A stretch of DNA of 64,000 nt, taken from Strobilurus pachycystidiatus (taxonomy: Eukaryota > Basidiomycota > Agaricomycetes > Agaricales > Physalacriaceae). The position numbers and the translations under genes were made by a program. Location of the stretch: contig JAHLMK010000006.1 in NCBI GenBank assembly GCA_019915135.1, positions 2,108,001 through 2,172,000 of the forward strand, read 5' to 3'. Each line of letters starts with the position of its first letter. The stretch's first letter is position 1. The notes under the pieces were generated by a model, which worked only from the letters and a program-made list of their open reading frames with translations, did no database searches and had not been told where the DNA came from. Shown here piece after piece: positions 23,426 through 35,091 of this stretch.

Positions 23426-25192
23426 ATGCGCAAACGTCCCCCGGTATGTGAACGCGTGCATCGTGGCGTGTAGCTCATTGATTGAGCTACAGAAAGCGAT
23501 CAAATCGAACTCGGGCGACCGGTACGTCCGTCGAGCATGGTCCCCTCCGTCAGAGACTTACGACTTCAAAAGCGCTGATGCTCCCACGTCAACGGTACGC
23601 GGGAGACCAAAAGGATCCAAAAACCGAAAACCTACCGCGAGCAAGGGTTTCCGATTCGTAGACCCGATAGTGCCTTCGGAACCAGGTCCAGCCCTCTTGT
23701 CTTCGCCGTTGCCAAACCCAGCAGTCAAATGGGTTCACACCAATCCGGAGAACGTGTACCGCATCCTCAACCATCTGAAAAAATACAGTTACCGTATTAG
23801 GGAGCTGACTGTACCCATCAGCTCCAAGGACGTGGTCCAAGCCGACCGAGATCAATACATTCCTTGTCAGTGTATACACCGCGCCGCGTCGTCGACACTA
23901 CTCTCTCACACTAGCTCAGATTTTCCCGCCTCAAGACACACAGAGCCCGAAGTCACGCTCCACAATCCCATTTCCCATGTCGTAGAAAGGTAAAACAACG
24001 TAGTCCAACTGCCAGTATGGTGCTTACTATGTTCTAGCTTCCTGCTACTCGCTCCTCGGGTTCTTCATGAACGACGTTACCACCCTGTACAGGATTTTCA
24101 AACCCAGATAAATCTCATCTGCTCCGGTGACATTGACTCAAATTACCTTTGAAAAAGGAACCTCATTCTTCACACAGCGGTCGGAGGACGGAAGGGGGAG
24201 GTATTATCGGTGCGTAAGCTCTTCAGCTTTAGGTATCTTTACGGATCTCACCATTTGAAACACAGCTCTATGTCTCAGAGCTAAGGCAAGCTGTTGAGCA
24301 GCGTGACCTCGCCTCGGTGCATGAAATCTCTCGGATGGTCAATGTCATCCTCCAAGGGGTCACCGCAGCCGAATATGATATGGAGCTCTTGAATGGGGCT
24401 GCACTTGTAGGCACTCCGTCTTACCACCGCTGCATTACGACGGAGGAGAGAAAGGTATGCAACACTTATCAGTCATTCTCGGACCGGGTATATGGAGAGG
24501 TCGAGCTGCCGTTCATCTTGGCGATTATCGAATCTCTCGCAATCAATCAGTCAAGCCAGTTCCTCGACGCGGGCTGTGGGGTGGGTCAAGTCCTATATGA
24601 AACGACGCTGCGAACTCGATGCACAGCCTACGGGATCGAATCAGACCACGATCTATGGACCTTTGCCGGAACGCTTCTGCGAGAAATCCAGCGACGCTGT
24701 GATATGCATAACCTCCCGCTCATCAAAGTAGAAGTGGACGAAGGTGACATGAGATATAATGTCCGATTCCGGGAAAAGCTGTTGACAGCAGATGTCATTC
24801 TGCTCAACAACAGGGCGTTTGGTCCTGACCGTACGCCTCTTCTTGCAGTTCTACACGACTTTCCCTGATCTTCATTCCCAGTTATGACCGCGCTGGAGCC
24901 GCTTCTGGCAACGGTCAAAGACGGCGCCAAGATTGTGACCACGAAGGCCTTACTCATTAGTAGGGCCCAGGATTCAAACGTATTGGATTACAGGGCTGTG
25001 AGATTCTTTTCTAGCAGATATGTCCTTGAACTGACATGCTCGGCGGTTTAGAGAAGTAGTCCCTTGCGGATACTGCGTTTGGAGAAGAGGCCAATGGGGG
25101 ACAAATGGATATCTTGGGACAATAGTTGTGGGAAGTCGTATTATGTCTATACAGCAGACAGGGAATGGGACATGGCGCGTGAGGCGAGTTAG
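23426..25192 (+). CDS. DOT1-like histone H3 lysine methyltransferase
   Basis: Exons 23426-23443, 23493-23865, 23920-23989, 24038-24126, 24178-24209, 24266-24830, 24882-24997 and 25052-25192 close to 467 residues. The start at 23426 was preferred because MRKRPP splices in phase to KAIKSNSG. An AT-hook-like RGRPKGSKNRKP lies near residue 40. The C-terminal half has the DOT1 fold signature: an AdoMet loop DAGCGVGQV, a following acidic residue in YGIESD, and VILLNNRAFGPDL, which corresponds to the NNFAFGP motif. The closing segment KWISWDNSCGKSYYVYT also fits. DOT1 enzymes methylate H3 K79 on nucleosomes. The family is normally single-copy, so this may be a divergent extra copy. It is convergent with the SUN gene, 250 bp away. 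Confidence 0.78.
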
Positions 25193-25442
25193 TTGGGATG
25201 CTGCAACGTACGACTATTCGATACGTAATGCCTAACTTGTATAGTCCCGGGTACCTAAACTCAAACAAACGTCGCAGACTTTGCGAAACTTGATAGCCTC
25301 TGATCAAGATTTCTGGCAACGATTATGCACAGGGCTGAACTTACTCTGAACGTTGTAGCTCTCGAACGCCTGCAGGACTCGATTAGAGAAAGGTCTATGA
25401 TGGCAAGTACATGTACAATCTCTCGACTTCTAGTGTCTGATG

Positions 25443-26386
25443 CTACATTCCACTTGTCGCAGCCTGCCCCCAGAGTCCTATTCCACTTATGCAGGTCACA
25501 TCCCCCCCGTAGTTGTCCACAACTTGTAGGACAACAGTCTGGAACTCCATTTGCGTTTCAATGCGGAGAGTGTAACCGTCGGTCACCGACAAGGGCTCAG
25601 GGAAAGTGAAGCCTCCCAGTTGCAGGAAGTACCCGCTTGCATACCTGGAGGGGATGTGAGGTGTCGTTTGGAACACTTCCGCTGCGTGAACGGTCTCCTC
25701 AGTTCTGAGCTGCAACTCCTCTGTCACGAATCCCCACAAACGGATAGTGCGTGGGGATTGGTCCGAGGCCATCTTGGGACCGCGCACCAAGAGTTTGACG
25801 GGTTTGCTGTGCCGTGGAAGGGAAAGACCTAGATGTCCGTGATTACCTGAAAACCCCCAGCACCGCTCCTGTCCAACTGTATGTCGCAAAACCACCTCTG
25901 GAGGAGATGCGTAGTAGGCTTCGGTAACATCAGCCCCGTCAAGACGGTATCGCCACAGTCGCAGATACCACGCGAAGCGGCTGATATCCGGTCGATGTGT
26001 GGGCGAGGTGAGGGAAGTGATCACTTCAGCATCCTGTGACATGGGATACATCTCAAGTCCTGGCTCAACGTCGGCGACAGGCTGAGAACCTGTCAGTTTG
26101 CGGCGACATCACACCGTTGGATTCATGAATCGTACCGATGCATTATCCGACATTACGCTTAGCCACAGAAAATAAGATAGTAGTGGCATGTACGCCAGAA
26201 TCTATATAAATCTCGTCGAAGGATTTTCCAAGCTATCCAAGAAGTACTCACTGCAATGGCTAGCGCAACACGAAGTCCCACGCACGTTTTCCCCGAGGAC
26301 TTTCTAGACGCGGCATGAGTAGGCCTGTCCTCGCAGAAGTTGCTACCTGGCAGCCACTCCCGTCTATGAGACGCGTACATAGACAT
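25443..26386 (-). CDS. Small SUN-domain membrane protein
   Basis: Exons 26252-26386, 26136-26201 and 25443-26081 close to 279 residues. A basic Ser/Arg N-terminus is followed by one hydrophobic span (about residues 36-60, GLRVALAIAILAYM, completed by splicing). A linker leads to a C-terminal SUN (Sad1/UNC-84) domain: VGQERCWGF, SGNHGHLGLSL, IRLWGFVT, then GGFTFPEP and VVDNYGG. SUN proteins sit in the inner nuclear membrane and bind KASH partners across the perinuclear space. The coiled-coil trimerisation segment of large SUN proteins is missing. The gene is divergent from the membrane-protein gene at 26534, with only 147 bp between starts, so the two may share a promoter. Confidence 0.8.
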
Positions 26387-26533
26387 GGTGGTTTGAATCG
26401 ACCTTTATCTACGCGTCTATGGAAGTATTGACGCGTGATCAATTGATCGATCAAGCGACCGTCAATACGTCACCTTTCCGGCCACTGAGCAAGGTTTGAT
26501 CAAAGACCACCACCGCCACTTGTTCTCTTGGAA

Positions 26534-28627
26534 ATGCGGGCCGTCTACCTCGAACACTCAAATGGCTGCGTCCAGATCTTTCTTCTTACCACCGTCGTCG
26601 GCATCATTACTGGACTGATCTTGGTCCTCCTGAACTGGAAATCGCGCACTCGACTTTGGAAACCCCTGATCAGGAACGGAAGTGCCATCCCCACCTCTAC
26701 TAACACCGGCGAATTCATCCTCCCTCGACCGCATGCGCAATTCGTACTTCCTCATGAATTGAAGAGTTCTCATGAGTCGAAGAGCCAGCTGTATGCACCT
26801 TCCCATAACCTCCAGTATTGCCACTCAGACCCTCCAGAGACCCAAATGACAAGTCCAAGGTCTGCGAGTCGAGCAAGACCTTCCAGCTCAAGAGGCTGTA
26901 TTCGCAATGGTATCATTCTCTGCCATATCTTTGGCGTGATGCTCAAACAAAGTATGCAGTCGCCCAGGGTTCCAACGCCCACCCAGCGTCGTAGTGCAAC
27001 GCGTGATTGCAGAAGAAGCCCACTTGGGCAAACACAGGTAATTCATCCCTATACTATTGCCTGTTGCATCATGAAACGCCCGCAGCTTTTACAGCAACGG
27101 CCTCGAACCGCAACAGCCGGCAGCTGATCTACGAGACACAGCTCCTCTCAGGTGTGTATAGTGTAATTGTTACCCTCGAACCTTTCTGACTATACCGCAC
27201 TCGTCTGACAGCCCTGCAAATCAGTTCATCTCAGGTCATCTTGAGGATCGTGGGCGTTATAACCCACCACAAACGGGTGCCGCCCCACCGGCAGCAACGT
27301 CGTTTCCCGAACGCTACCGACCTTCGCTGGGTATCCCATCGGACGTATCTCCTGCGTCTGATTCAGGAAATGAGTCCCGTCATTCGCTGCTTGGCTCGAT
27401 TTCAACGAAGGAGGGGTTTGGGCCCCATTTATTACGTGCAGCCTCCTCATTTGCCTATAGTGGTTTCAAGAAAACGGCCCTCGGGTAAGCCTCCCTACGA
27501 TCCAAGATTGTCACTGTCAGTTGCTAATGCAGTCACCAGCTCCCATGAGTTTCAAGACGGGGCACAGAGCCGACATGCGAAGGCCTCGCACATCCCTGGA
27601 CTTGTGTACGTGATCAATTGAGATATATTTGCACAATTGAACATGGTCGACATACTCTCTGCAGTGACAGAGAGCGGGAGGAGGACCACCCAGACTTCGG
27701 GTCGTTGCACGATCCCATCGCCCTTGACCCTCCCTTAGCACCGCGTGTGCTTTTCAGCAGCGTTGAGCCGAACCCTAGTGCCCCCATCATCGACCATGAC
27801 ATCGATATAACTGATGATCATTCGAAACGGGAGCTCATGCCTCCCGACGCTCCCTCCACTCTTGACTTGGAACGCACCCTAACTAGGTTCGCCTGAGTCT
27901 CGTTTCGTTGAATTTTCTCCTCAATCTAAACTAACTTGGCTCTTTTTCCGAAGGATGGAATTTGAGGGCACCGGACATCCCTCGACGTCTACTCCGGCAT
28001 CGTTTTCTTTGGCACATGACGCTGACGCCACAACCTCATCGACTCGACAACTAGGATCCATTGGGTGAGTACAGTAATCGCCTCCAGCTGTGCGGTACTT
28101 TGAGATTGTCAGCTCCTGGAGAGAAAAGAGCCTCTCGGGTATCCAGCGATTACTGCCCAGGTAAGCAGCCACATAGTTCGTGCGCTTATGTCTTATCTCG
28201 GCGCAGCGCATCAGCTCTTCTGCGATCAAGTCTGCGTGGGAAGCGCGTCAAACTCTCAAGCCCGACAGTGCAGACTCGACCGTCGGACTATTTCCCTACA
28301 GGTCAAGGTGTCGAAAGGAAAGTTCGGTATACCGATGTGTCCGTGCTCTCATTCAAGGTCGCGCAAGGCTTGGGCGATGTCATCGAAAGGGCGCCAAAAT
28401 TCCGTCTATCTATGCAATTCGTTGCGCTGGTCCTTTTGGTCGGTCGGGACGGCAGTCTCTGGCAGTATGTGGCCCCTAACAAATGGAACCCAATTGAGTA
28501 CGGCTGTCGCTTTGAGCAAGAGAAGGGGCTCTGGGAACAGAGCGTTGCGGGATCATATGAGCTTTATCTCAACAAGGGGGCGCCTGGCCTCAAACGGATG
28601 ATTCGGAGGGAACAAGATAATCACTAG
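26534..28627 (+). CDS. Uncharacterised membrane protein with disordered middle
   Basis: The first exon encodes an N-terminal hydrophobic segment (IFLLTTVVGIITGLILVLL, about residues 13-32). Later exons around 27214-27482, 27662-27893, 27955-28062, 28110-28161 and 28205-28627 read as a Ser/Pro-rich disordered region (for example LEDRGRYNPPQTGAAPPA), an acidic segment (IIDHDIDITDD) and a folded-looking C-terminal 100 residues ending KRMIRREQDNH. Each junction has a GT-AG intron, but the join between the first exon and the rest is not phase-proven. It is head to head with the SUN gene. A single-pass protein beside a SUN gene invites comparison with KASH partners, but no KASH tail is visible. Confidence 0.5.
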
Positions 28628-28915
28628 ACTTGCACTCTACGTACACGTACACGCTCCTTGGTTTTCCACTTACGACTGCAGCGGTCTGCCACCTTCCCAT
28701 GCTTGGTAAATATCTGATCTCGATTTATATCATCTTATTGGCAGATACGTGCGGGCTCAGAGTCGTCGATTTGAATTTCCTTGAAGTAATTCCGGACATT
28801 TTCGCCGAGTCATACCCGGCATACACACTTATGAGCCAAAGGAGAATTAGGATCTAGTACTGTGAACTAAAGGGATCGAGGAGAAGCGGGCCCGGCGAGC
28901 AGAGAACAGCTGGAC

Positions 28916-29788
28916 CCCTCGCGATTATTTAGTTGCCTAACTCGTACGGACCCGGGTCGGGTCGATCATCACCTTGGCGAACTGCGGTCTGAGAAATTTT
29001 CTGCCTAAATCTGACGTCATCACGACCGCGACCACGCTGTTTGCTGAATCTTGTTTATGCATCGGGACTCGGTGCCGCTTTATAAAGCAGATATGAAGGT
29101 GTGCCCCTACAATTCTGCGCCTCGCACACCCGACAACCCTTGACTAGACGCACGAGCCGTACGCACGCACCTTCCCCGGTGAGGACGCGGCGCCGACTGC
29201 CGATAGTCCTGGACGTCGTCGGGCTCTTTCTCATCACATCCTTCACTTGTTTCCGGGAGCTCATAGCTGCGCACTTACTCAAGGTGCGCGGCCGGTATCG
29301 ACTCGTGACGCCGCCCTAACCCCCCATAGGCGTCGAGTGTACGCATGCGCAACACCCTCGACCGATGCTAAGCCTCCAATTGCGTCGTGGAGGCCGTTCA
29401 GGTCGACTCCAGCCTCCCATCTCCCCTTCAAGGCGCCGTCGAGCTCGAGGGCCACGTTCACGTTTCAGACTTCCCGGGTACGGCCGCATCCTCTATCCTG
29501 TATCTCGCTCGACTACGGCATCCCGCCGTCGACCGACCTCGACCGCGTCGATCCTCGACGTTGGACGTCCCATTGCCCCCTCAAGCGCCGACGCCCCAGA
29601 CCCCCACGACGGCGCCGACCGCGAGCAGTCTCAACACAATCTCGGCACCAGATGACGGCCTACAGCGCTGAGGACTACTGCAGGCAACAGGGCGCTACGC
29701 ACCCATTGGAGGATTGTTTGCATGTCTTGTTACTTTGACCCGACTGATCTCCATCCCCTTGTAGGACTCCCACCGCTCTCGTCGACCG
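28916..29788 (+). repeat. 873-bp direct repeat, copy 2
   Basis: This is a near-identical copy of 8581-9453 in the same orientation, 19.5 kb away. It ends at the same internal point of the gene remnant and is flanked by unrelated sequence. Near-identity implies a recent copying event or ongoing gene conversion. Confidence 0.85.
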
Positions 29789-30415
29789 CCAGCTTCTCGA
29801 GCACGGACCGCTCGATGTGGGCCTTGATATTGCTAAATATTCTGGCAAGGATGGTGCGTATAGGGCGCTTTCGTCCCGGACGGCGACCTACAGCGCTGTG
29901 ATGCGTGTTACCGCACCCATCACAGTGCACTGCAGGTTGTATGCATCGTCATTCCACCCGACTGACCGTTGGGGGAGGTCAGTCTTAGCGTCACCTATGC
30001 TAGGGCCCTGGGTGTATTCTTCATTTCGTAGCTTGTTGATCAGCGACACCCTATACAGGCTCTATACGAATCGGAGCGCTCTGCTCTTGACCTATGCTAC
30101 AATTTTCAAGTGATAAATGTTGTGGATCCTTTCGTACGCAGCAAGTACTTCCGTAGATTCCGTTGGTGACTCAGGCCACCGGCTCCACAGACCTAAGATC
30201 TCCCGACCGACACTTCATGACCATGGAGTCAATTTTAAGCTGGTGTATCGGACGGCGTTGTGCCATGTGCCCTTACTTATGTATCAATCTGAAATCATTA
30301 CATACACGGCACGGAGGGCGGGTCCATGATGATGGCGATGATCATGATGATCCGAGTGTCACGATCCCGACTCTTTCATCTTGTCACTTCCACGATAGCC
30401 ACTCAGTACTCAGCG
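29789..30415. other. Interval without a resolvable gene
   Basis: Short overlapping ORFs only. I see no motif. The last part is presumably the promoter of NPL gene C. Confidence 0.35.
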
Positions 30416-31347
30416 ATGACTTTGACAATGAAAGAGTTTGGAGTGTGGTATGCTTTCTCATGCCCTGTCTTGTACGCTTCTCACTACATCGTTGCACCGA
30501 TTTTTAGGGCGGTCACCGTACGTCCGGGCACGCAAGCTCCGTGGATAGCCCAGAGAAACATCAAAGTTACCCTGTTCTCATTCTCTCCTGAGGAGGGTAT
30601 CAAAGCCTCTGGACAGCGATCTGGGATATGGCTGTCCTATGGACGTCCAGGCCAGACCCTCCATAAGGTTCTTTTGGGACTGCTCGCGGCCGGTTTGGTG
30701 CGGTTGGCCGCCTCGTCCTCCACCCCATGTTGATAGATCGTCTACAGAGCGAGTACAGCACCCACGAGTTTCTGCTTGTGAAGGGCACTTCTTTATCCTT
30801 CACCGTGACTGGCGACAAGTGCGCACCTTATGACCGACTGAAATTCAGGTTACTCATTGAGAAATAGCGCAGTCGTCATTTCTGGCCACTTCATAACACC
30901 CGCTTTGTCAAAGCCCACTCTTCCCGTGCCAGTCACAGGGCTTTCGGAATTGCTCTCGGTGCGCTTCTATGCGACGGTTCTATGCCGCAAACTCACCTTA
31001 CTTCGAGACCAAGCTTACCATTGACGACGGTAAAAAGCAGTTCCAGGTGCGTATTTATCCAGTTTACATAGTTTTACTCCCGCACCTCAACACTTCCAGT
31101 CGCAGAATGTCTCGGAGGGACCCCCCGCTAATGTGGCCAGTCCAAGTGCTAATGGACCGGGCGCGGTAAGTGTGGAATTTCTCTCGTACATGTGGAACAT
31201 GCGGAGCCTTATTCCTTCCAGTCCTCAGGCCTTGACGACGGCGACGATGATGACCGGTACGACGGTGACGAAGGCGAGGACGAGGACGAGGACGACGAAT
31301 ATCGGGACCGCCCCTCTAGCAAGAAGGTACGGCCGGCACCTTCGTAG
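30416..31347 (+). CDS. Nucleoplasmin-like (NPL) domain protein C
   Basis: Exons 30416-30447, 30508-30697, 30748-30818, 30868-30958, 31014-31046, 31100-31165 and 31222-31347 close to 202 residues. The NPL core is MKEFGVW, APWIAQRNIKVTLFSF, IWLSYGRPGQ, THEFLLVKGTSLSFTVTG and AVVISGHF. The last motif forms only after a 49-nt intron is removed. An acidic tract (EGEDEDEDDEYRD) and a short basic end follow, the same order as in nuclear FKBP39/Fpr4-type proteins, but no isomerase domain is present. Acidic tracts in this family bind histones. First-intron phase and the 71-nt third exon match NPL genes A and B. The 3' end is less certain: a downstream exon near 31487 could replace the stop at 31345. 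Gene Z follows 612 bp downstream. Confidence 0.7.
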
Positions 31348-31958
31348 CAACCCTTGAATTCACCTTGAAGATCTATAGAGAGCGAAGTATTAGCTGTTTG
31401 GAGTGTGCTCACAAACGTACCATAGGCACACCTACGTTCAATTTTTTGTGAATAACGATCTGACTTACTCGAATACGCCTCCCAGCTATCAAGCGCTACG
31501 AAAACGCCGCAACATAAGCGTCATGCCCACGGCTGGTACTTGATAGTGCCCGCGAATTCAAGGTGGCGTCTTCGACGGACTCAGTCTTACAAGGGCGCAT
31601 TGCCAAAGGCGAGCAGACGCACGGAGTCGCTCGATTGGCTTCACTGGGTAGGCCTTTGTACAAAGTCCTCACAAATCATGCGCTTAGGCGATTCAAATAT
31701 GCGACCATGGCAGTTAGTACATAGCATACCCCCCGATCAGCAAACACCTCTTTCCTAGAATACTTCACGCCGTAGGTAATTCGAAACTATTTTTGCCGGA
31801 CGGGCGTGTACTCCTTCCGGCGTGAAAGGTCCGTATTTGGACATGTATACTTAGTATAATGGATATGACGTTCTGGGGTACAGTACGCATACTTAGTAAG
31901 CTTAATGAAGGTCCGGCAATGACCGACGCGCCTCAGACGCGCCTTCTCTTTGACGAAC
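31348..31958. other. Intergenic interval between NPL gene C and gene Z
   Basis: An open frame at 31487-31758 ends in a stop and could be an alternative terminal exon of NPL gene C. Otherwise nothing is seen. Confidence 0.3.
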
Positions 31959-34847
31959 ATGGTCGATAGTAGCGGTATGATTTATGTTCGGTCCATTGCT
32001 CAGACGTTGACTTTTCACAGAGGATAACGATCTGCACCTTCAAAAGATAGACGATAGGCTCTTGGATCTGGACTCTGAGAATGGCGACATCAGTAGGCGC
32101 GTTGCCACTCTTCATGAAGACTTTGACGTGCGTTCTTTGCTATCTGCTAAACCCGTCGTGACATCCTTCAAGACATTCAGAAACTCGACGGAATTCAAAC
32201 TGCATGACTCCATTACATGTTTCGCCAGCATGGGCGCGGAACTCAAAGACGACTTACAAACGCGGCTCCAAGAGTTCCACAGAGCTCTCACTCAAGAGCG
32301 CGAGAGAAGAATTCTGATGGAAGAAGTATTCCTCACCTATAGATCGAGACAGAAACGGAAGCTTCGCAAGTATAAGGACGGCCAATACTCCAAGTCGCGG
32401 CAACTGGATATGGCATTGCGCCGACAGCAAAGCATGTACCAGGTGAGTTTCGCGCCGGCTTTGAAGTACGCCACCCGACACATTGCAGTCCTTACTCGCC
32501 ACCATCTCTGAAAAGTATGACTTCATACGCGAGGCCGAGTATGGTAATGCAGCCGCTGTGGCACAGATCACTCAAGATCTCATTCAGATTAGAGAGGCGC
32601 ATCACACCGTGAGGACTTTCTTTATTCTTGGACATCAGAAATCACAGCATTCGTCGTTTGATAGGACCCGCAAGACCAATATAGCTACGGCACTGAATCA
32701 GACGTCGGTACTCCGCCAATTGGCTCCCGGACACTCTTGGACGAGTGTGGGGGCGGCTTACAGTCCTTCAATCGCGATTCCAGGACACTGCTCACAAAAT
32801 CGCTTCGTTCGGTGAGTGAGTTGACTAACCTCATCTGGATCCTTACGATAATCCTGCCCCAAGGTTGCCAGCCTTTCTAGTCTGTCAGAGGTACGACAAG
32901 CGAAACGTGGTTTCGAATTCTATGACCATATCTGACCGTTTTGCGTGCAGTACTCGCCCGACCCCCCAACGCAGTGCACGCTCCAGTCCGAGCTTCCGTT
33001 GATTTCACCAAAGGCCTCGAGCCTCGACAGCTCAACAGAGTCCTTATTTCTTGGAATGGTATTCGACATCTCGCATGCCTCCCATGTACGTTCCTACCAG
33101 TCTTTGTCCGGTAAATCGCCAATCCACACTTGACTTAGGAGACGGGCAGTTTCGAGACCGCAGGAACAGTTTTGGGTTCCACCGGTCAATGTGCGGAGTC
33201 TACTAATCCCCAGCGCCAGTATCCTGAGAATCCACATGCTGACACTACGTCGAGTCAAATTCAGCACGTCCGTTCACAGATTGACCAAGTCACGGAGAAG
33301 CTACAGCGGCACCTGGAGCTGGTCGATTCAAGGAAGGGTGCGCTCAACCGACGTGTTGAGGAAAGGATAAATGAAGAGAACAATCTCAGCAAGCAACTTG
33401 CAGAATTCCGACAAAGGAATGAGGAACAGGAATGGGCTTTGGATGCAGCTGAGAAAAAGGGTGCGCGTCCTTTCTCAGATTGATCTTCCTCTGACATTGT
33501 GCGTAGTCGACATTTTGACAAATGAGAAGAATGCGTTTCGTCTACAGGCCGAACAAGTAGCCGCGCAGAACGAAAGTCTCAGCGCGCAACTCACGGCATC
33601 CCGAGGAGAGAGTAAAGCGTGTGCAAAAGCCTTGTCAGATGCTCAAACGGCTCGTGAGTCTCCTTTCCTGGAACGATTTTGTGCCGTTTCTACCTACCTG
33701 CCTCTGATATCGTGTGTAGTCGCAATCTTGACGGACGAGAAGAATGCGCTGCGTCTCCGGGCCGAACAAATAGCAGCGCAGAATGAGAGTCTCAGTACCC
33801 AGCTCATGGCATCCCGAGGAGAGAGTGAAGCGTGTGCAAACGCCTTGTCAGATGCTCAAACGACTCGTGAGTCTCCTTTCCTGGAACGATTTTGTGCCGT
33901 TTCTACCTACCTGCCTCTGATATCGTGTGTAGTCGCGATCTTGACGGACGAGAAGAATGCGCTGCGTCTCCGGGCCGAACAAATAGCAGCGCAGAATGAG
34001 AGTCTCAGTACCCAGCTCATGGCATCCCGAGCAGAGAGTGAAGCGTGTGCAAGCGCCTTGTCAGATGCTCAAACGACTCGTGAGTCTCCTTTCCCGGAAC
34101 GATTTTCCTCTGATACCGTGCGTAGTGGCGATCTTGACGGACGAACACAAAGCGCTGCGTCTACGGGCCGAACACATAGCAGCGCAGAATGAGAGCCTCA
34201 GCACGAAGCTCACGGAATCCAGAGGAGATACTGAAGCGCGCGCAAATGCCTTGTCTACTTCTCAAACAACGCGTAAGTGTTCTTTCTCAAAATTCTCATC
34301 TCCTCTGGTTATTCCTTGTCACAGCTTCCACCCATTTTGAAACTCAGCTTGCCCAGGTGGTGGGTATGGGGTCCTCAGCATGCACTGGCAGGACGTCGGT
34401 TCATTGGATTAATGACCAGACTCAGCCTCGATACGCGAACTCTGAGGATAATCTAGAGAGCCAGTTTGAGGCCCGCTATAGCGACTCCAGTACATTTTGC
34501 CGGCGTCCGACGACCTTTATCGCGACGCCGTCAGTTAAGAGGGTTGGCTGTTCGCACGTGCTTTTTCCGTTGGAGCTAACGTCCAGTAGGATACTTACCC
34601 TTTGCAAAGACTGGCTCCAGGCGATGAGCCACCTTCCTATCTATCTCGATTTTCTGCGAAGCATAGCCCGATATGCTCCGTAGTTGGCGGATTTTGCGCG
34701 GTAGTGGCGATTATTTTCGTCCTTGTCTTCCTGGACGTCTACGTTGTTTCGCAGCGGCCGCCGTCTGGTACCTCTCCTTCGGCCTTTTACGAAGACTTTG
34801 AGAACGCAAAGCACCTCGCAAGAGAACAAGCGCTTCGTTATGGTTGA
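31959..34847 (+). CDS. Coiled-coil protein Z with C-terminal membrane anchor
   Basis: The gene starts with a 16-nt exon (31959-31974), then 32021-32127, 32173-32442 and 32489-32608, all in phase. Further exons run through 32648-33460. Four tandem 147-nt exons follow (33507-33653, 33720-33866, 33933-34079, 34126-34272), then a short tail. The body is almost wholly helical and heptad-rich (RLQEFHRALTQERERR, IDQVTEKLQRHLELVDSR). The end carries a single hydrophobic span (VVGGFCAVVAIIFVLVFLDV) about 35 residues before the stop, so the protein looks tail-anchored. Junctions between 32680 and 32890 and near 34530-34590 are not phase-proven. It lies downstream of NPL gene C on the same strand. Its target membrane is unknown. 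Confidence 0.65.
33507..34272 (+). repeat. Four tandem copies of a 147-nt coiled-coil exon plus intron
   Basis: Four exons of exactly 147 nt (49 codons) encode close versions of ILTDEKNALRLRAEQIAAQ and onward. Introns of 66, 66 and 46 nt separate them. Copies 2 and 3 and their introns are nearly identical; copies 1 and 4 are more diverged. Every unit starts and ends in the same phase, so unit number can change without breaking the frame. Confidence 0.88.
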
Positions 34848-35091
34848 TCAGACCGCCGCAGGAATGAACGCGTCGCGAAGCTTAGAGGCCCTGTCGTCAG
34901 TATGTGGGGAATGCGTACCTTCGTGCGCAGATGATTATGATTTGAGTACATCAGTTCAACTCAGTACTGACTCGTCAAACGTTCGCTCAGGAAGTTGCTG
35001 CATATATAGTCTGTATTTAGATGTTCCAGAAATCATGTTCGCATGGACGGTGTGCTTATAATTGTACTGAATTGATGGGTGTATGATGCTG

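Noticed and set aside
23418..23443. ATG at 23418 as the start of the DOT1-like gene
   Set aside because: It also stays in frame, but only by reading an intron-like sequence with GTATGT and CTACAG borders; the start at 23426 with that intron removed gives a more plausible basic N-terminus.
8581..29788. The 873-bp repeats as a pair of LTRs of one huge retroelement
   Set aside because: They lack TG...CA ends and a target duplication, carry a fragment of a coding gene, and the interval between them is made of ordinary intron-bearing genes on both strands.
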